A stretch of 64,000 nt of DNA, from the NCBI GenBank assembly GCA_949128115.1, contig OX421963.1:1426001-1490000 (forward strand), in the 5' to 3' direction. Below, in pieces: positions 21,240 through 33,082 of the stretch; positions within the stretch are counted from its first letter, which is position 1; each line of letters starts with the position of its first letter. This stretch comes from Anaspis maculata (taxonomy: Eukaryota > Arthropoda > Insecta > Coleoptera > Scraptiidae). Position numbers and translations under genes: made by a program. The notes under the pieces were generated by a model. The model saw nothing but the letters and a program-made list of their open reading frames with translations, searched no databases and was not told where the DNA came from.

Positions 21240-23830
21240 CATTGATTGGAGTCGATACAATAAAGTTGAAGTCGAAATGGTCTGCTAGAAAAACAATTTT
21301 TGAAGCTTCGCATACCGGGAAAGTTTTTAACCCAAACTATAGTCTTGTGACATACTTAAAGAACCGTTTTGAAGATTTCTGTCAAAGAATGAAAATTGCA
21401 ACGCAATTTCGAGTCGAAGCGGTTAAATCAATTGGAAAAAATATACCAGAAAAAACTTTTTGCTTCTGTTGATGAAGTCTTGTAATTCAAATTTGAGTCG
21501 TCGTAAGGCTATCAGGAGGAAAAACGGCAATGTAGCTGAACTGGTACAATAGAAAGACCCTTTTTTGAGGCTTCAAACAAAGGGTATATCCCAATTTCCA
21601 ATTTTTAGTTGTGAGTGTGCCAGAAACACGTTTTTGAACGTAGAAACAGTAAGTTCGGAGTCTGAATGATACGCTCGAACCGTTTCCGAGCTTTAGTTGA
21701 GATGAGAGTCTTTCAGTCAAAATTGGGATCGTTACGGCAGGATATAAGAATCTTTCTGGAAGGTTCAATAGAGGAGAAGCATTGTAACTCAATTCTTAGG
21801 CGGAACGGTAAAGTTGAGATCGAAATGGTACACTAGAAGAAAGATTTTTGAGGCTCATTTTCAAAGGTTGCCTTTCAACGTAAGTTGAAGTTGAAGTCGT
21901 CAAGTTACGCTGGAAATGTCTTTTCGGGAGTTTCAATTGAGCAGAAGCGTTGCTACGCAATTTGGAGGCGGAACGGTGAAATTGGAGTCGGAATCAGGAG
22001 AACAATTTTTGGGGCTTCGGATAAAAGGAGTCTTCCAATCCGATCTTGAGCTGTGAAGGACCAGGAGAATCCTCCAACCAAAATTGGAGTCGGTTCGGTC
22101 TTGTAACGCAATTTGGGGTCGAAACAGTGAGATTAAATGAAAAAGTTCACTGGAAGAAACATTTTTGAAGCTACTGTTGAAGGGGGGGGGGGTGATCTTG
22201 CAACGCAACTTGGATTCGTTGAGTTACGCTGAGAGTACCCTGCTGGAGGTTTCAATAGAGGAGAAGTGTTGTTACGTAATTTAGAGGTAAGTCGGTAAAA
22301 TTGGACTCGAAATGGTGCAACAGACAAACCACCTTTGAAGCTTCAAATTCTCTAAACCTAGTTTTGTGTTGTGAAATCGCGTCAGAAGAAATTTTGAGCG
22401 TTTTGATGAAGAAAGGACGGTGTTAAGGAGTTTATAGTCGAAACGGTGAATTTGAGAGAAAACGGAAAGCCTTCTAGCCGGCTAGAAGAACCATTTCAGA
22501 GAGCTGTGGTCGAAAAAAAAAAGACTTGTGCAAACCTAAGTCTGAACCTATGTCTGAGGTTTCTGGTGAAGAGGAGCTTCGTCATAAAGGTTGGATTTCA
22601 CGCGATAAGTTCGAAGAACAGTTTCCAAAGTGTCGTTCGAGACCTCATGAAGAAAGCTTCACGGGACTCTTTTTATCCAAACTGTGGTGGTACCACGAGC
22701 ACTCGACAGTTGTCGATCTCGGCAATTTCCTATTCTCTAAAGGGTGAAGGGTGCAGAGGGGAAAGGAGAAACTAGGGTCAAGGATGTAGAGGGGAAAGGG
22801 GAAATTGTCGAGATCGACAACTGTCGAGTGCTCGTGGTTCCACTACTGGACTCTTCACGGTTCACTAGAACAATTTCTGAGATTCTCAATGGCAAAGGAT
22901 CCTTTTAACGCGAATTGGAATCGCCTCGGTATGCTATTAGCAATTGTACGGCTTTTGATGAAGAAGGAGCATTTCAACTCAAATTCCAGTTGACATAGTA
23001 AGAGTCAAGTGAAAAATTATAGGTTCTCTAGGAAAAGAATTTTTGAGGTTTTTGAATATCATTTCCCGAGATTTCTGATAAAACAGTAACCAACCGTATA
23101 TCGCTAATTGGAGTCAAAGCGGTAAGCCAGAAAAACAGTTTTTGGAGTATTTCGCGAAATGAAGTCTAGTAACGCAATTTGCAGTCGAAACGGTAAAACT
23201 GAAGTCGAAGTGGTACGCTAGAAGAATCATCTGTAAGGTTTGTGATGAAGAAGGTCTTTCAACCCAGATTAGAGTCGTCATGGTATGCTGGGCGAAGCTT
23301 CATGGAAGATTTAGATGGTAAGGAGGAGCCGTAAAATGCAAAATGGAGCCGAAGTTTCACAATAAAACAAATATTGTAGACGTTTTGAATAAAGAAGGTT
23401 TTAGAGAAAATTTCAGTCAAAATGGCGAGGTAAAAGGATGATTCCCGAGCCTTGCAAGGCAATATGAAGTCGAAACCATATGCTAAAGAAAACCGTTTGG
23501 GTCTTGTGATAAAGAGGAGAAGCCTTGTAACTGGAGTCCAAACGGTATAGTATAAGAGTAATGCTTTTTGAAGTTTCATCACAAAGGTGCAATGTGAAGT
23601 CAAAATCATTTGGTGGTATAGAGCCTCCAAGTCTTGTCATGAAGTGGAAACGGTACACCAGAAGAACTGCGCTTGCACAAATTTCTGGCGAAGAAAAGCT
23701 TTGCGGCAAAAAATGAAGTCCAAGCGATACCTCAAAACATCAATTTGTAAGGGCTTCGTTTGAGGCTCAATGAAGGGGACTTCATCACACTCTTGTAACT
23801 TGAACTGGAGTCTTCACGGTACGCTAGAAC
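21240..23830 (+). repeat. ~150-170-bp degenerate array (GTCGAAACGGTAAAATTGGAGTC type)
   Basis: Units contain GCAATTTGGAGTCGAAACGG, AAATTGGAGTCGAAATGGTA, GCTAGAAGAA..ATTTTTGA and GATGAAGAAGG in that order. Anchors at about 21957, 22109 and 22277 give spacings of 152 and 168. Related blocks lie at 4850-5235 (inverted) and 17166-17589. A poly-G run occurs at about 22183-22192. No gene. Confidence 0.7.
22688..22842. repeat. Near-perfect 43-bp inverted repeat (hairpin)
   Basis: The arms 22688-22730 and 22800-22842 are inverse complements with 41 of 43 matches, around a 69-base loop that itself repeats AGAGGGGAAAGG. The core word CACTCGACAGTTGTCGA is itself partly palindromic. The arms are far better conserved than the surrounding array. 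Confidence 0.8.
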
Positions 23831-24244
23831 CACTTCTTCAAAGTTGTGATCATGGATGTTTTGAACCACGAGCTACATAACGACCAATTTAAATATCGAA
23901 ACTTGGCGTTTTTTGCAAAATTTATTCCGCATTGTCGAAAGACAAATGATGTCGTGACTGAAATACGGCTCCGATTTTGGTTGTCTTGATTTTGTTTGAT
24001 AGAGAAAACTATTTTCATTGCCCTGATGACACTTAACAACTAACTGGGATGTTTAAATTTTGAATGGCACTGTATCAAACCCTCGCTCTTGATTTGTACG
24101 CAATATAATAGAGAAAGTATGCCGAAAGGATATTTCAGGTATTTCACACATGGCACACGATCGCGATATACCTTTCATTGTTGTTGTAGTACATTACATG
24201 TTTTTTTTTCTCTGTATATCCACAGCCGAAGATTTCTTATCTAA

Positions 24245-24268
24245 TGTTGTTTTCTCGTTTGTTTCAGG
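24245..24268 (+). promoter_or_regulatory. Candidate splice acceptor
   Basis: A pyrimidine-rich run ending TTTCTCGTTTGTTTCAG precedes GATCCATTTACGG. In one phase the downstream frame stays open for about 210 bases (to 24478). In another phase only nine codons follow before a stop, which would suit a terminal exon. Not proven. Confidence 0.25.
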
Positions 24269-26301
24269 ATCCATTTACGGTACGTTAAAGTGACTATTCG
24301 ACTTCCATCGCCGTCGCATCAAAACACTATCAATCATATTCCTCTGTTCGGCGTTCTACCGTTCATGATGCAAGTTTTGCATGTCTGCTGGGAACTCGCC
24401 GACGATTGGTTTGTTTGCTTGTGCCCCATAAAATGGCCTTGTTTTCGTAAAATTGCTATTCATGTCTTAATAACTTGAAATTTATTAATTCGCGCTTCTA
24501 TACTAGGCGAGATATTACTGAGGAAAATTCAGAGAGAGAATAAAAGAGGATCCTAATCTAGAATTAGATATGAGTTGTAGAATTTCAAAGACAGAACTGA
24601 CGCGCGTTAATTTACGACCTCATCCACGTAAATATTTTCATGCATAAATCTTAGCGGTCGTAAAGTATAATATAAAAAATCCCCTTGTACATCATCCTCA
24701 TAATTTCGCTATATTTATACATATACACGAGCACATACATCGTCTCAACTCTGGAATAGGTATAATATTATTATTAACATGCTAATTAACCGTACATAAG
24801 TGCCTGATCTTTGCGCGGCGATAATGCGTTTAAAATGCCTGTACAAAGCTTGTATCATTATACTTTGTTTGCTTTATATAAAAGGATCATATCGTAAATA
24901 TAACGTTGCTCGTAAACTATATGAAGAATGGGGCTTAGTGGCGGAACAGGAAACAGGATCTTAGCCTTAGAATTGCATAAATACAAAATTAGCCGCCGCC
25001 ATTGTCATATACTGCCACTACAACCCTTTATTGTTTCAAATCGAGCCGTTAATCGAGCTTTTAATTGGAGCTTCTAATGCACCTACGTCTTACGTTCAAA
25101 TTAAAACACCATTTGTGCTGTATAAAAAAAAATTACACCGGACAATAGATGCTTTTAGCGTATATAGGTATCGTTTCCTATTACCGCCCTACCGGAATAG
25201 CTTTTAATTGCTTCGCTTCCCAGTTGTCGAGTTGAGTGTTAAAGACTGGTTGTATTTGCGTAACGAATCTGTAATTGTGCGTAAAATATCGACATTACCG
25301 GAGAATACTCCCGTCTTTCGGTTCCCAAAGCCATTATTAACGTCCCATTGAAAATACAAAGTCATCCATCAACTTGTCTTGGAGTTGGCACGTCACACAT
25401 GTGCCCTCTCCCATAGATAAACTACTTTAAATTATTGTCGTCCCTCCGCTATAGCATTTTTTTTGCCGTCTCTTTTTCGTCAATTAATAACAGCGTATTT
25501 ATCTAACCGTTAATACCTAATTTAATAAAGATATAGATGGGATTTCTAGATTACCATTGTTTGTTTTTATACATAATACTAATTCTATCTCTCTTCTGAT
25601 GTCGTATATTTTTTGTCTGTTTGTTTGTTTGCTCTTTCAATTTACCGTCATCGTGAGTTTAGATCGCGTGACTGGAGACAAGCTGTGAATGTAAGCGACC
25701 AAGATGTCCCTCCAACGACATTCAACCCGTTTTTTTTTTTTCAACTCCTTCCTTTTTGTATCCGCTAATTAATAGCAGCATTTAATTGCCAGTTTTGCCA
25801 ACTTCCATCTATTGTATTATAGGTTTGAGTACAAATAAAAACGTAACGGCTTCAGCTGCTGAAATCTTGAATCGTTTTTCATCAAAATGAATGATTGTGT
25901 AGCCTCCAAAAGACTAATTATTACCGAAGTTTTTTTCTACATAACGGAAATTCCATAGGGCGTTGAATACGCGTCATAATTAGTTCCCGCACTATATTTT
26001 AATTGCTGTCGCTCATTCAGAGCTCTAGTGTGAACATACTGTGAACTTGTGTTTAGAGAAATAATTATTTATAAATAATAACAATCGTGATGATAATAAA
26101 GAGAAAAAGTGACGAGATAGTTTCGCTTTATACCTGCACATTAACCAATTAAAATGCGATATATAATGTGTGTCTGGAGCTGCCACAGCTCTCCTATACA
26201 CTCAGGTTAATTTGTACGCGATTTTTTATATGCCGAGTCGTTTTGTTTGTTTGTTCGTATATTATTTAAAAATTAGTTTTTCTTTCGAACACGACGGTTA
26301 G

Positions 26302-26321
26302 AGGTGCCTAATTAGGCACCT
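26302..26321. promoter_or_regulatory. Perfect 20-bp palindrome
   Basis: AGGTGCCTAATTAGGCACCT is exactly self-complementary, centred on TTAA-like TAATTA, and stands alone in low-repeat DNA. It could be a dimeric protein-binding site (TAATTA is a homeodomain-type core) or a chance palindrome. Confidence 0.35.
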
Positions 26322-27310
26322 GTGTATTAAAATGTGTGAGTGCGTGGCCTATTTAACGCGTACATGTTTAGTGTTATTATTATTATTTAAATAATGTATT
26401 AATGTTTATTTAATTTACTTTTCATGTCGCTGTCCGCAAATGACCATGTGGGCGTTGTAAATCCTTCGAATTCGACTCGGAAAACACACACACAGGCTGT
26501 GAGTATCATATTACATTATTTATTAATTAGGGGGTGTAGTGAACCGTGGGAATTTTTATTTTTCGTGGATTGCGAATAATATGCATTATTCATGGACATG
26601 CCAATGATAACAATAATTATCAACAATTTTTAAATTAATTATTCATGTTTTTACTCGAATTGTGCTTTTGTAACGGCGAAATAGGAGCTAACGCAAGTGA
26701 GCTGGCGGCTCGAGAACATGGTATAGTATAGGCAACCCGTTGTACAATTTCTCAATACTTTGCAGTTAGAAAAGCAAGAGGAATAGACGATTTTCCGCAA
26801 GTCTGCTAGGTGAACAATTGAGTTTCTCGCAATCCAGCATCACTTCTCCTGGATTTTTCAAATCAATTTTTGGCCAAAAACCGAAACTAAGGCAACAACA
26901 TGATGTAGTAATAATAACTGAAATACCTATCGAAGTATCTGGCTAACAGAAAGAGAATTGGATTCCTGGCTTGTTTTTCCAAGGAAACTGTTCAAATACA
27001 ATCAAAATTGTACATTTACTCCAAGGCTCTTCATCCTAGATCAGTTAAATTTTCGAGACATGCTTTGTTATTTACGTCCTTTCTGAAAATGAACCGGTCC
27101 AAGTAGTCAAGCCAACGTTCCCAGCTTCTTCACGTACGTTTTTCGTTGAATCTACAAGCTGTTTTATCTGGAAAACGTAAGTCTAAGACTAGAATGAAAA
27201 AAAAATTATAGCCAAATGACTTGTCATCCAATCAGTAACCCGCTTTTATAAATTTAATACCACTTCAGGTTGGCAACAGTGAGTCAAACAGCAAGTGATC
27301 CAAAAGGTGA

Positions 27311-28019
27311 ACGAATGGTTCTTTCGAATTCACCTTTGGTAGTTGCTTAGAGTCGCCTAATAGCCCGTTATCTGACGATCATGATTGTCAGATGATCTGA
27401 TGATCAAGGGGGCTGGCGGAGCTTAAATCGCCACAATGTAGACACAAGACTAGATAGGGCTTCGAATAACTCAAAATGGAATAAGCTCAATTGGAGGCCC
27501 ATTGGGCTCAATGGGGCTCCAAACGACATTAGAAGACACAAGGGTGCCCAGCAGGGCCTGAACCACTACAATGTAGAGCAAGATAGGATTCAATTTGCTT
27601 TAAAGTCAATAATTCAAAATGATCATTATAAGATATACCTCTTTCCACATACGGGGTGTCCCAGCTAAAACAATCCAACGCTATTTTCTCAGAAAATATC
27701 GGGGCAACAAAATAAAATTTCAATTGGGGGTAAGCCTGAACTCTTAGCTTTCTTTTGAGGGGGCGCCGATGTTTGTAGGTGCTCTAGTTTCCAAGAAAAT
27801 GGAATTTGAATCTGGCGAGTCACAAGAATTCAAAAATTCATGACCGGCGATACAAAATACTTCAGATGAAAAAAAATCCAATTTTTCTGGGCTTTCCATT
27901 GATGTGTCGCCGATGTCTCTACCTGGCCCAACAAGCCAGAAATTCTGCCTCAAAGTCCAGCAAACACAATAATCGGAATTTGTAACGACGTCACCGATCT
28001 CACACTTGTTGATTTTCAC
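27311..28019. other. Unassigned, probable transposon fragments
   Basis: It contains CGGGGTGTCCCAGCTAAA near 27651, the sort of end seen in mariner-like elements, but no partner end was found. The adjacent GGCAACAGTGAG near 27274 resembles GTTGGCAAC ends seen elsewhere here. No gene. Confidence 0.3.
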
Positions 28020-31000
28020 ATCGGTCAGTATTCATTGCTATGAAGAATCCAGGTATGTCGAGTGATAAAATTCTAGTAACGGCTGGTGGTTGAATTGTTG
28101 GGTAGTTTATGAACATTTCACCGCTCTCTTGAAGTGTCACTGGTATTCATGTTGAAATTTCACCAGGTGCTCCATTAAATGTTCATATGCTTGAGTTTAG
28201 TTGATTTTATGAACACTCCGTCGTCTTTCTTGAATGTGTATAGTGTTCATCATACTGTAGTTTTTCACATGCCAATGGTAATTATGTCCATATTAAAGCT
28301 TGAAACAGCATTTGCATGTTATGATTTTTCATGTTTCAAGGCAAGACTTGATTCACCTGAAAAATATTAATCTTATGAACATTTCGAAGCATGCTTGAAG
28401 CGCCTACAATGTTCATTTCATAACATACAAAATAAGCTTTTGAATCGTCCATGCACAGCCTGTTTTTGTATTCCATTTTAAAGGTAATGATGTGTCAGTT
28501 CTAATCAATTTTGGATCAAAACTCCACGTTATTGTTACGAGCGGCGATTCTGGATAACACGCGATATTTCTAGACTTTTCCTATCAGGTCGCAGTCATTC
28601 CGGAACAGGCACGTAGGCTTTTGCCTGTGGAACTGAATGGAGACTTCAACGGTCGATCAGAAGACATCAGACATTTTGGCGGAGGTGCCGTCATTCCGGA
28701 ACAAACGTACGCGAAATACGCAGGACAAACGTACGCGAAATACGTAACATTATGAACATGATTTCGTCATTTTGAAATGTATTTGGAGTGTTCATATTCA
28801 AAGAAACAAAAATTGAGAGAGCGGAGACGCGTTTTTGGTAAGATGTCTTCAGTGTTCATACGCTTGGTTTTGGTCACTCGATTACCAGCTCCACCGCTTC
28901 TTTGATCTTGGTGATTATAGTAAAGCTTCAAAAAGGATTTGAACATTACAATATGTTATGCTTCACGCTTTTTGTCAATTCTATCGAAACTTTATTTGAA
29001 AATCTATGTGTACCTAGCGTTTCTACATGGAAACCAATTCAGCTGGCAAAGCATAATGGGCACTCGGTTTTTGTAGAATTTTTTCAGTGTTCATGTGCTT
29101 CGTTTTAATTACTTGTTTGAACATCCCCACCTTGTTTGAGTGTTCATGGGCTTGAGTTAGGTCGATTTTATAAACACACTCTAGGATTTGTAGATGATTC
29201 TGGTAATTTTGTGAACATCCTATTGACTTTTTGGGTATTGGAATTGTCAAAAATGTTTATGATTGAGAAATTCAGAACAGAGCTGTCCAAGAACACTAGG
29301 ATTTTTTATGCTTTTCAACCGTTCATATGTTGCAATTTTTGTCGAGTCTGTCAAAACTTCATTTAGGTTCATTTCGCGTTGGTGTAGTGTTCTCAGGTAC
29401 ATAAAAACTTATTTAGCTGGCAAAGCATAATGGTGACTAGATTTTTACTTGGTAGTTGGTGATGATAATGATAGGTAGTCTTTTTACTGAGAACATTGGG
29501 TCAATATCGAGAAAATGTCAACACAGGCGGAGTCTAGCTTGGGCTCATCAAAAAAAGAACTGGAAAATTCAATAAAAAAAGACGCATACGAAAACTAAAA
29601 TTGAATATCTAACAATCGAATGTTCACTTAGTTTTTTTAAATTGGAATTTTGCGTGCGTGTTGCGAGAATAATTGGACATTTTATTTTCAGTTTTTTCAA
29701 GTCGCGTTTGTCATTCGGTATATAAAAGCTATCAGCACTTGAAAACGATGACGGAATGTTAACCCTTGGAAAAAAAATTAGGCATATGAACACTACAAAA
29801 GCATACAAAAACCGAGTGTTCATATTATTGATTTGTATAATTCATTTTTTCTGGTCTTATTCGTGGAAGTCATGGTTCAAAATTGCAAAAAGACGAGATT
29901 TTCATAAAATTGGCACAAATGAGTCACAAATGGCACAATCAATATCCATGTTCATCAATTCCAATATTCTACCGTAATGGAAAGCTGAGTGTTCATATAA
30001 CCAACAAACAGCTTCTTCATTTGAAAACGGGCAGGCAAACAACAGAGTGTTCACATGGGTTCTCAACTTCGTTTTTGCGCCTCAATACAAATTGTCCGCC
30101 TCAACCATTGCCACTTCGAAGAAACAAAGGGCAGTTCGTAAAATAAAGCGACAACAAATAAATAAAATGATGAGCGAACGAAGATGGTGAGTGTTCATTT
30201 GTTTTCCCCACTTTGTACTTCTCTTTTTCTTCTCGCCGTGATTATAAAACCCGTTGGGTACCTGAAAAAATTACGGAATGTTCATGCAGTTTACCCACCA
30301 AAATGCGGCACATGAACACTTCAGAAAACACTGTAATGAACCGAACACATTACATTTTCATAGTTTCTTCTGATAATTCAATACTGACAGCATGTAGACA
30401 CTTTTGAACGACGATGAAATGTTCATGTAAATCACTAAAATGAAGCATATGAACATTCATGTAGATAACTATCGGAACACTTGGAAAACAATCAAAAAGG
30501 TCAAGCAAATATTGGTGAGGGTATACTCTTCAAGTTACAACAAGAAAACCATTTCATGCGTTCAAGAAAGCGGTAAAATTTTCATTTAGTCGACTAAAAT
30601 GAAGCACATGAACACTGGAAACGTTCAAAAGCCGGGTATTTATCCATATGATTTGGCATTCGAATTGTTTTTCATGTTTCAATATGAACACTACAGCCGA
30701 GCTTTTAAATGCCGTAAGTTTTGACAAGACCAAGAAAAGTGAAGCAAATGAACACTTGAAAATGCAAACCTACATTATACAGTCCTGGATTGAAATAATT
30801 GTATTTCCACCTCTGATGCAAACACCATTGACTCAAAAAAGTGGTGGAATCTTCAGTGAATCAACTCAAAACGAGGAATTATTAGTATATAAAAAACATA
30901 CGGAAAAGAAGATGTTTCTTGACTCAACTCTTATGCTTCGATGTGAATACCTACTACAAATATGCTTCAGAATGCTGAGTGTTCATAACGCTGTAAGTAG

Positions 31001-31086
31001 ATACGGATACCTACTTGAAAAGCAACAAAAAAGTTCAAAGTGATGAATTTCCAAGATGTAGTGAACACATTTAACACTTCAAAGAA
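28020..31086. repeat. Array built on a CATATGAACACT motif, locus 1
   Basis: Many diverged copies of GTTCATATGCTTCGTTTTAG and its complement occur every few tens of bases. The minus form dominates to about 29.4 kb and the plus form (GAAGCATATGAACACT) after about 29.7 kb. The part at about 28800-28905 is a clear inverted match to about 63450-63560. Frames of up to 131 codons (30648-31043) are array products with no domain. Confidence 0.65.
28533..28749. mobile_element. Internally deleted solo LTR
   Basis: It starts TGTTACGAGCGGCGATTC and ends TACGTAACA. It is flanked by the 4-bp duplication TTAT (28529-28532 and 28750-28753). It shares its start, the phrase GAACTGAATGGAGACT and other words with the 514-bp LTR at 58163-58676, but is only 217 bp. 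A short tandem ACAAACGTACGCGAAATACG occurs twice near the end. Inserted in the CATATGAACACT array. Confidence 0.75.
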
Positions 31087-33082
31087 TTAGGCATTTCCAC
31101 ATGACGTCACGAGCTTGTCAGTGTTGCCAACCTAGTTGAATTTATAACCTCAAAAAAGTGTTCGGGAACAACCCGCGTTGCTATGATTGGAAAGAAAAGT
31201 ACTTTTTTGAGATTTTGGATAACTTAGGAAGCAAGTTTGTGCGTGATAATTATTCACAAAACTTCGGAGTTTCGATCAATACCGACAGTTGGAAGTGTAT
31301 TGACCTAGATAGCTCAATAAACAAGAAAGTTTGGTGAAGTGCTTAATCTTTTTTGTCGAAAAGAAAAAGAAGAAATCCGTGGCTTTTTCGGAAAACTGAA
31401 CTCTTGGAAGGAAAGAGCATCTCAGGAAGTATCTCAAAGTGCCAAGAAATGCGACTCAAAGACATCTGGGAAGGAGAAAATATGCCAGTTTATTATCCTG
31501 CCGATAAGGTAAAAAGCTGACTAAATTGTTGGAATACAGAATAAATGTGAGATGATTTACAAATTATCCATTACTAAGCACCCTTCTACTTTTAGAAAGT
31601 ATGGCTGTGGCAAAAACTGTGACTTGTGGCGTTCTCGAAATGGGAAAATCCAGCGACCAGGGAAATTCTAAGTTGACCACAATTTTACCTCCAATCCTGC
31701 TTACAAGAAGAAATTTCAGGATTTTTTAAGTAGTGTGTCTTGACACGATGAAGCCATCAACTGAAAATTCAAGATTGTCAAGTCAGGTGTACGATTTGGT
31801 CTTCAGAAGATGAAGATACTCGGAGCCGATCCCATCTGGTTCACATGTGCTTATATCACAGCGAATATCACAACTACAGTGAAGTAGAAAATGAAAACTA
31901 TTGTCAATTCAAACATTTCGGCTTGTGAAAGCAATGGAGAAAGCATGGCTAGAGATGTAGGGGGCTCAATGAACATGGAAGTTGGGTTGGAGTTTGGAGT
32001 GGTTGAATCTTTTTTTTTGAGGAAAAAATGAGAAATTCATGGTTTTCTCGAAACGCTGGGCTCGTGGAAGTACGAGGCATCACAGAATGTATCCCAAAGC
32101 GCCAAGAAATGGAAAAGAGGAAGGAAGGAATACACTTGAAGAAATATACGGAGGTTGTACCGATAACGATTAGGATGGGTAACAAAATTGCTGTAATACA
32201 GTTATGATGTTTGCACAAAATTATCTGTAGCTAAGCCTCTCTAGTTTCAGGAAGTACCTGTGTCAAAAATTGTGGCCTTCGGCAATCTAAAAATGGGAAA
32301 ATCTACGGACTGAGGAATGGCTACGTCGACCACAATTTGGAGCCTAGAATCCTCAATAGAACAATAAGTATTTGTGTTTTCAAGAAATGTATCTTGACAC
32401 AATCAAGTTGTAGTTGAAAATTCAATATCGTTGAATCAGGTGTAAATTTCTGTCAAGGAGGGCTCCGGTGACCGAATACATTTTCGGTGGCCGAACAGCT
32501 GTTCGAGTTAAACTTCCATGTTTTGCCTCTGTCCATATTCTACAACCGAAGTGAAGACATTCCTGCACTTTTAAAATATAAAATATAAACAAAAACTATT
32601 GTTTGTTTCTTTCAACCAGCAGTAAAAGTTGGGCCTCAAGTATTTGGGTGATTGGGAAGCACAAATCGAAGAGGTACATACCTAGCCCCACACAAGGCAT
32701 GTCACTTTGGCAATGCCGGGAATGTAAACCCCCAACATTCAGGTGAAGTTTGGTGGCAAAGTTCATGCCCAATTTCGTCGGAAAATATGAATTTTCACCA
32801 CTACCCTGTGCAGTTAACCCAACATGTTTGGCTTGCTTTTTCACAAAAAAACACACTTTTCCACGAGAATTTATTTTGCAGGCGCATTAAGGACATTGCT
32901 TTGAACTTGATACAAAAGTTTCAAACACAAACTCAAAAAGGTAGCCGAGGAAAAAAATGCAGAAACTGGAACTCCATAAGCGCCCTGTAGTTCGGTTGTT
33001 CCCGAACATTATTTGGTTCAAATTTGGCGGGCAATTCTGGACAGTTGGCAACACTGCTGTGACGTCAATGGAAATGCCTAAT
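31087..33082. mobile_element. 2-kb element with ~80-bp inverted ends containing TGACGTCA
   Basis: The left end TTAGGCATTTCCA..TGACGTCAC..CAGTGTTGCCAAC is matched, inverted, at the right by GTTGGCAACACTGCTGTGACG...TGGAAATGCCTAA; both sides then share GTGTTCGGGAACAACC-like sequence. TGACGTCA occurs exactly at 31102-31109 and 33060-33067. The interior is an imperfect direct duplication with an offset of about 655-660 bases. No transposase motif recognised. Family unknown. Confidence 0.6.
31365..31500 (+). pseudogene. Coding-like relic, first copy of internal duplication
   Basis: A forward frame reads through GFFGKLNSWKERASQEVSQ and SAKKCDSK before a stop near 31510. The second copy, near 32035-32115, shows the same pattern at protein level (GFLETLGSWKYEASQNVSQ, SAKK) despite DNA divergence, which suggests an ancestral coding segment. 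No known family comes to mind. Both copies are short and broken. Confidence 0.3.

Larger units (their letters stand above)
23831..27310. other. Long low-repeat AT-rich stretch, possible host intron/3'UTR
   Basis: About 3.5 kb with no tandem array and no recognised transposon, rich in AATTAATT and T runs. It follows a candidate splice acceptor at 24268. A perfect 20-base palindrome is at 26302-26321. Frames are short. The lack of repeats, in contrast with both sides, suggests older host sequence, perhaps a terminal exon with a long 3'UTR on the plus strand. Confidence 0.3.

Noticed and set aside
30648..31043. 131-codon frame
   Set aside because: Lies in the CATATGAACACT array with no motif and no splice or promoter context.
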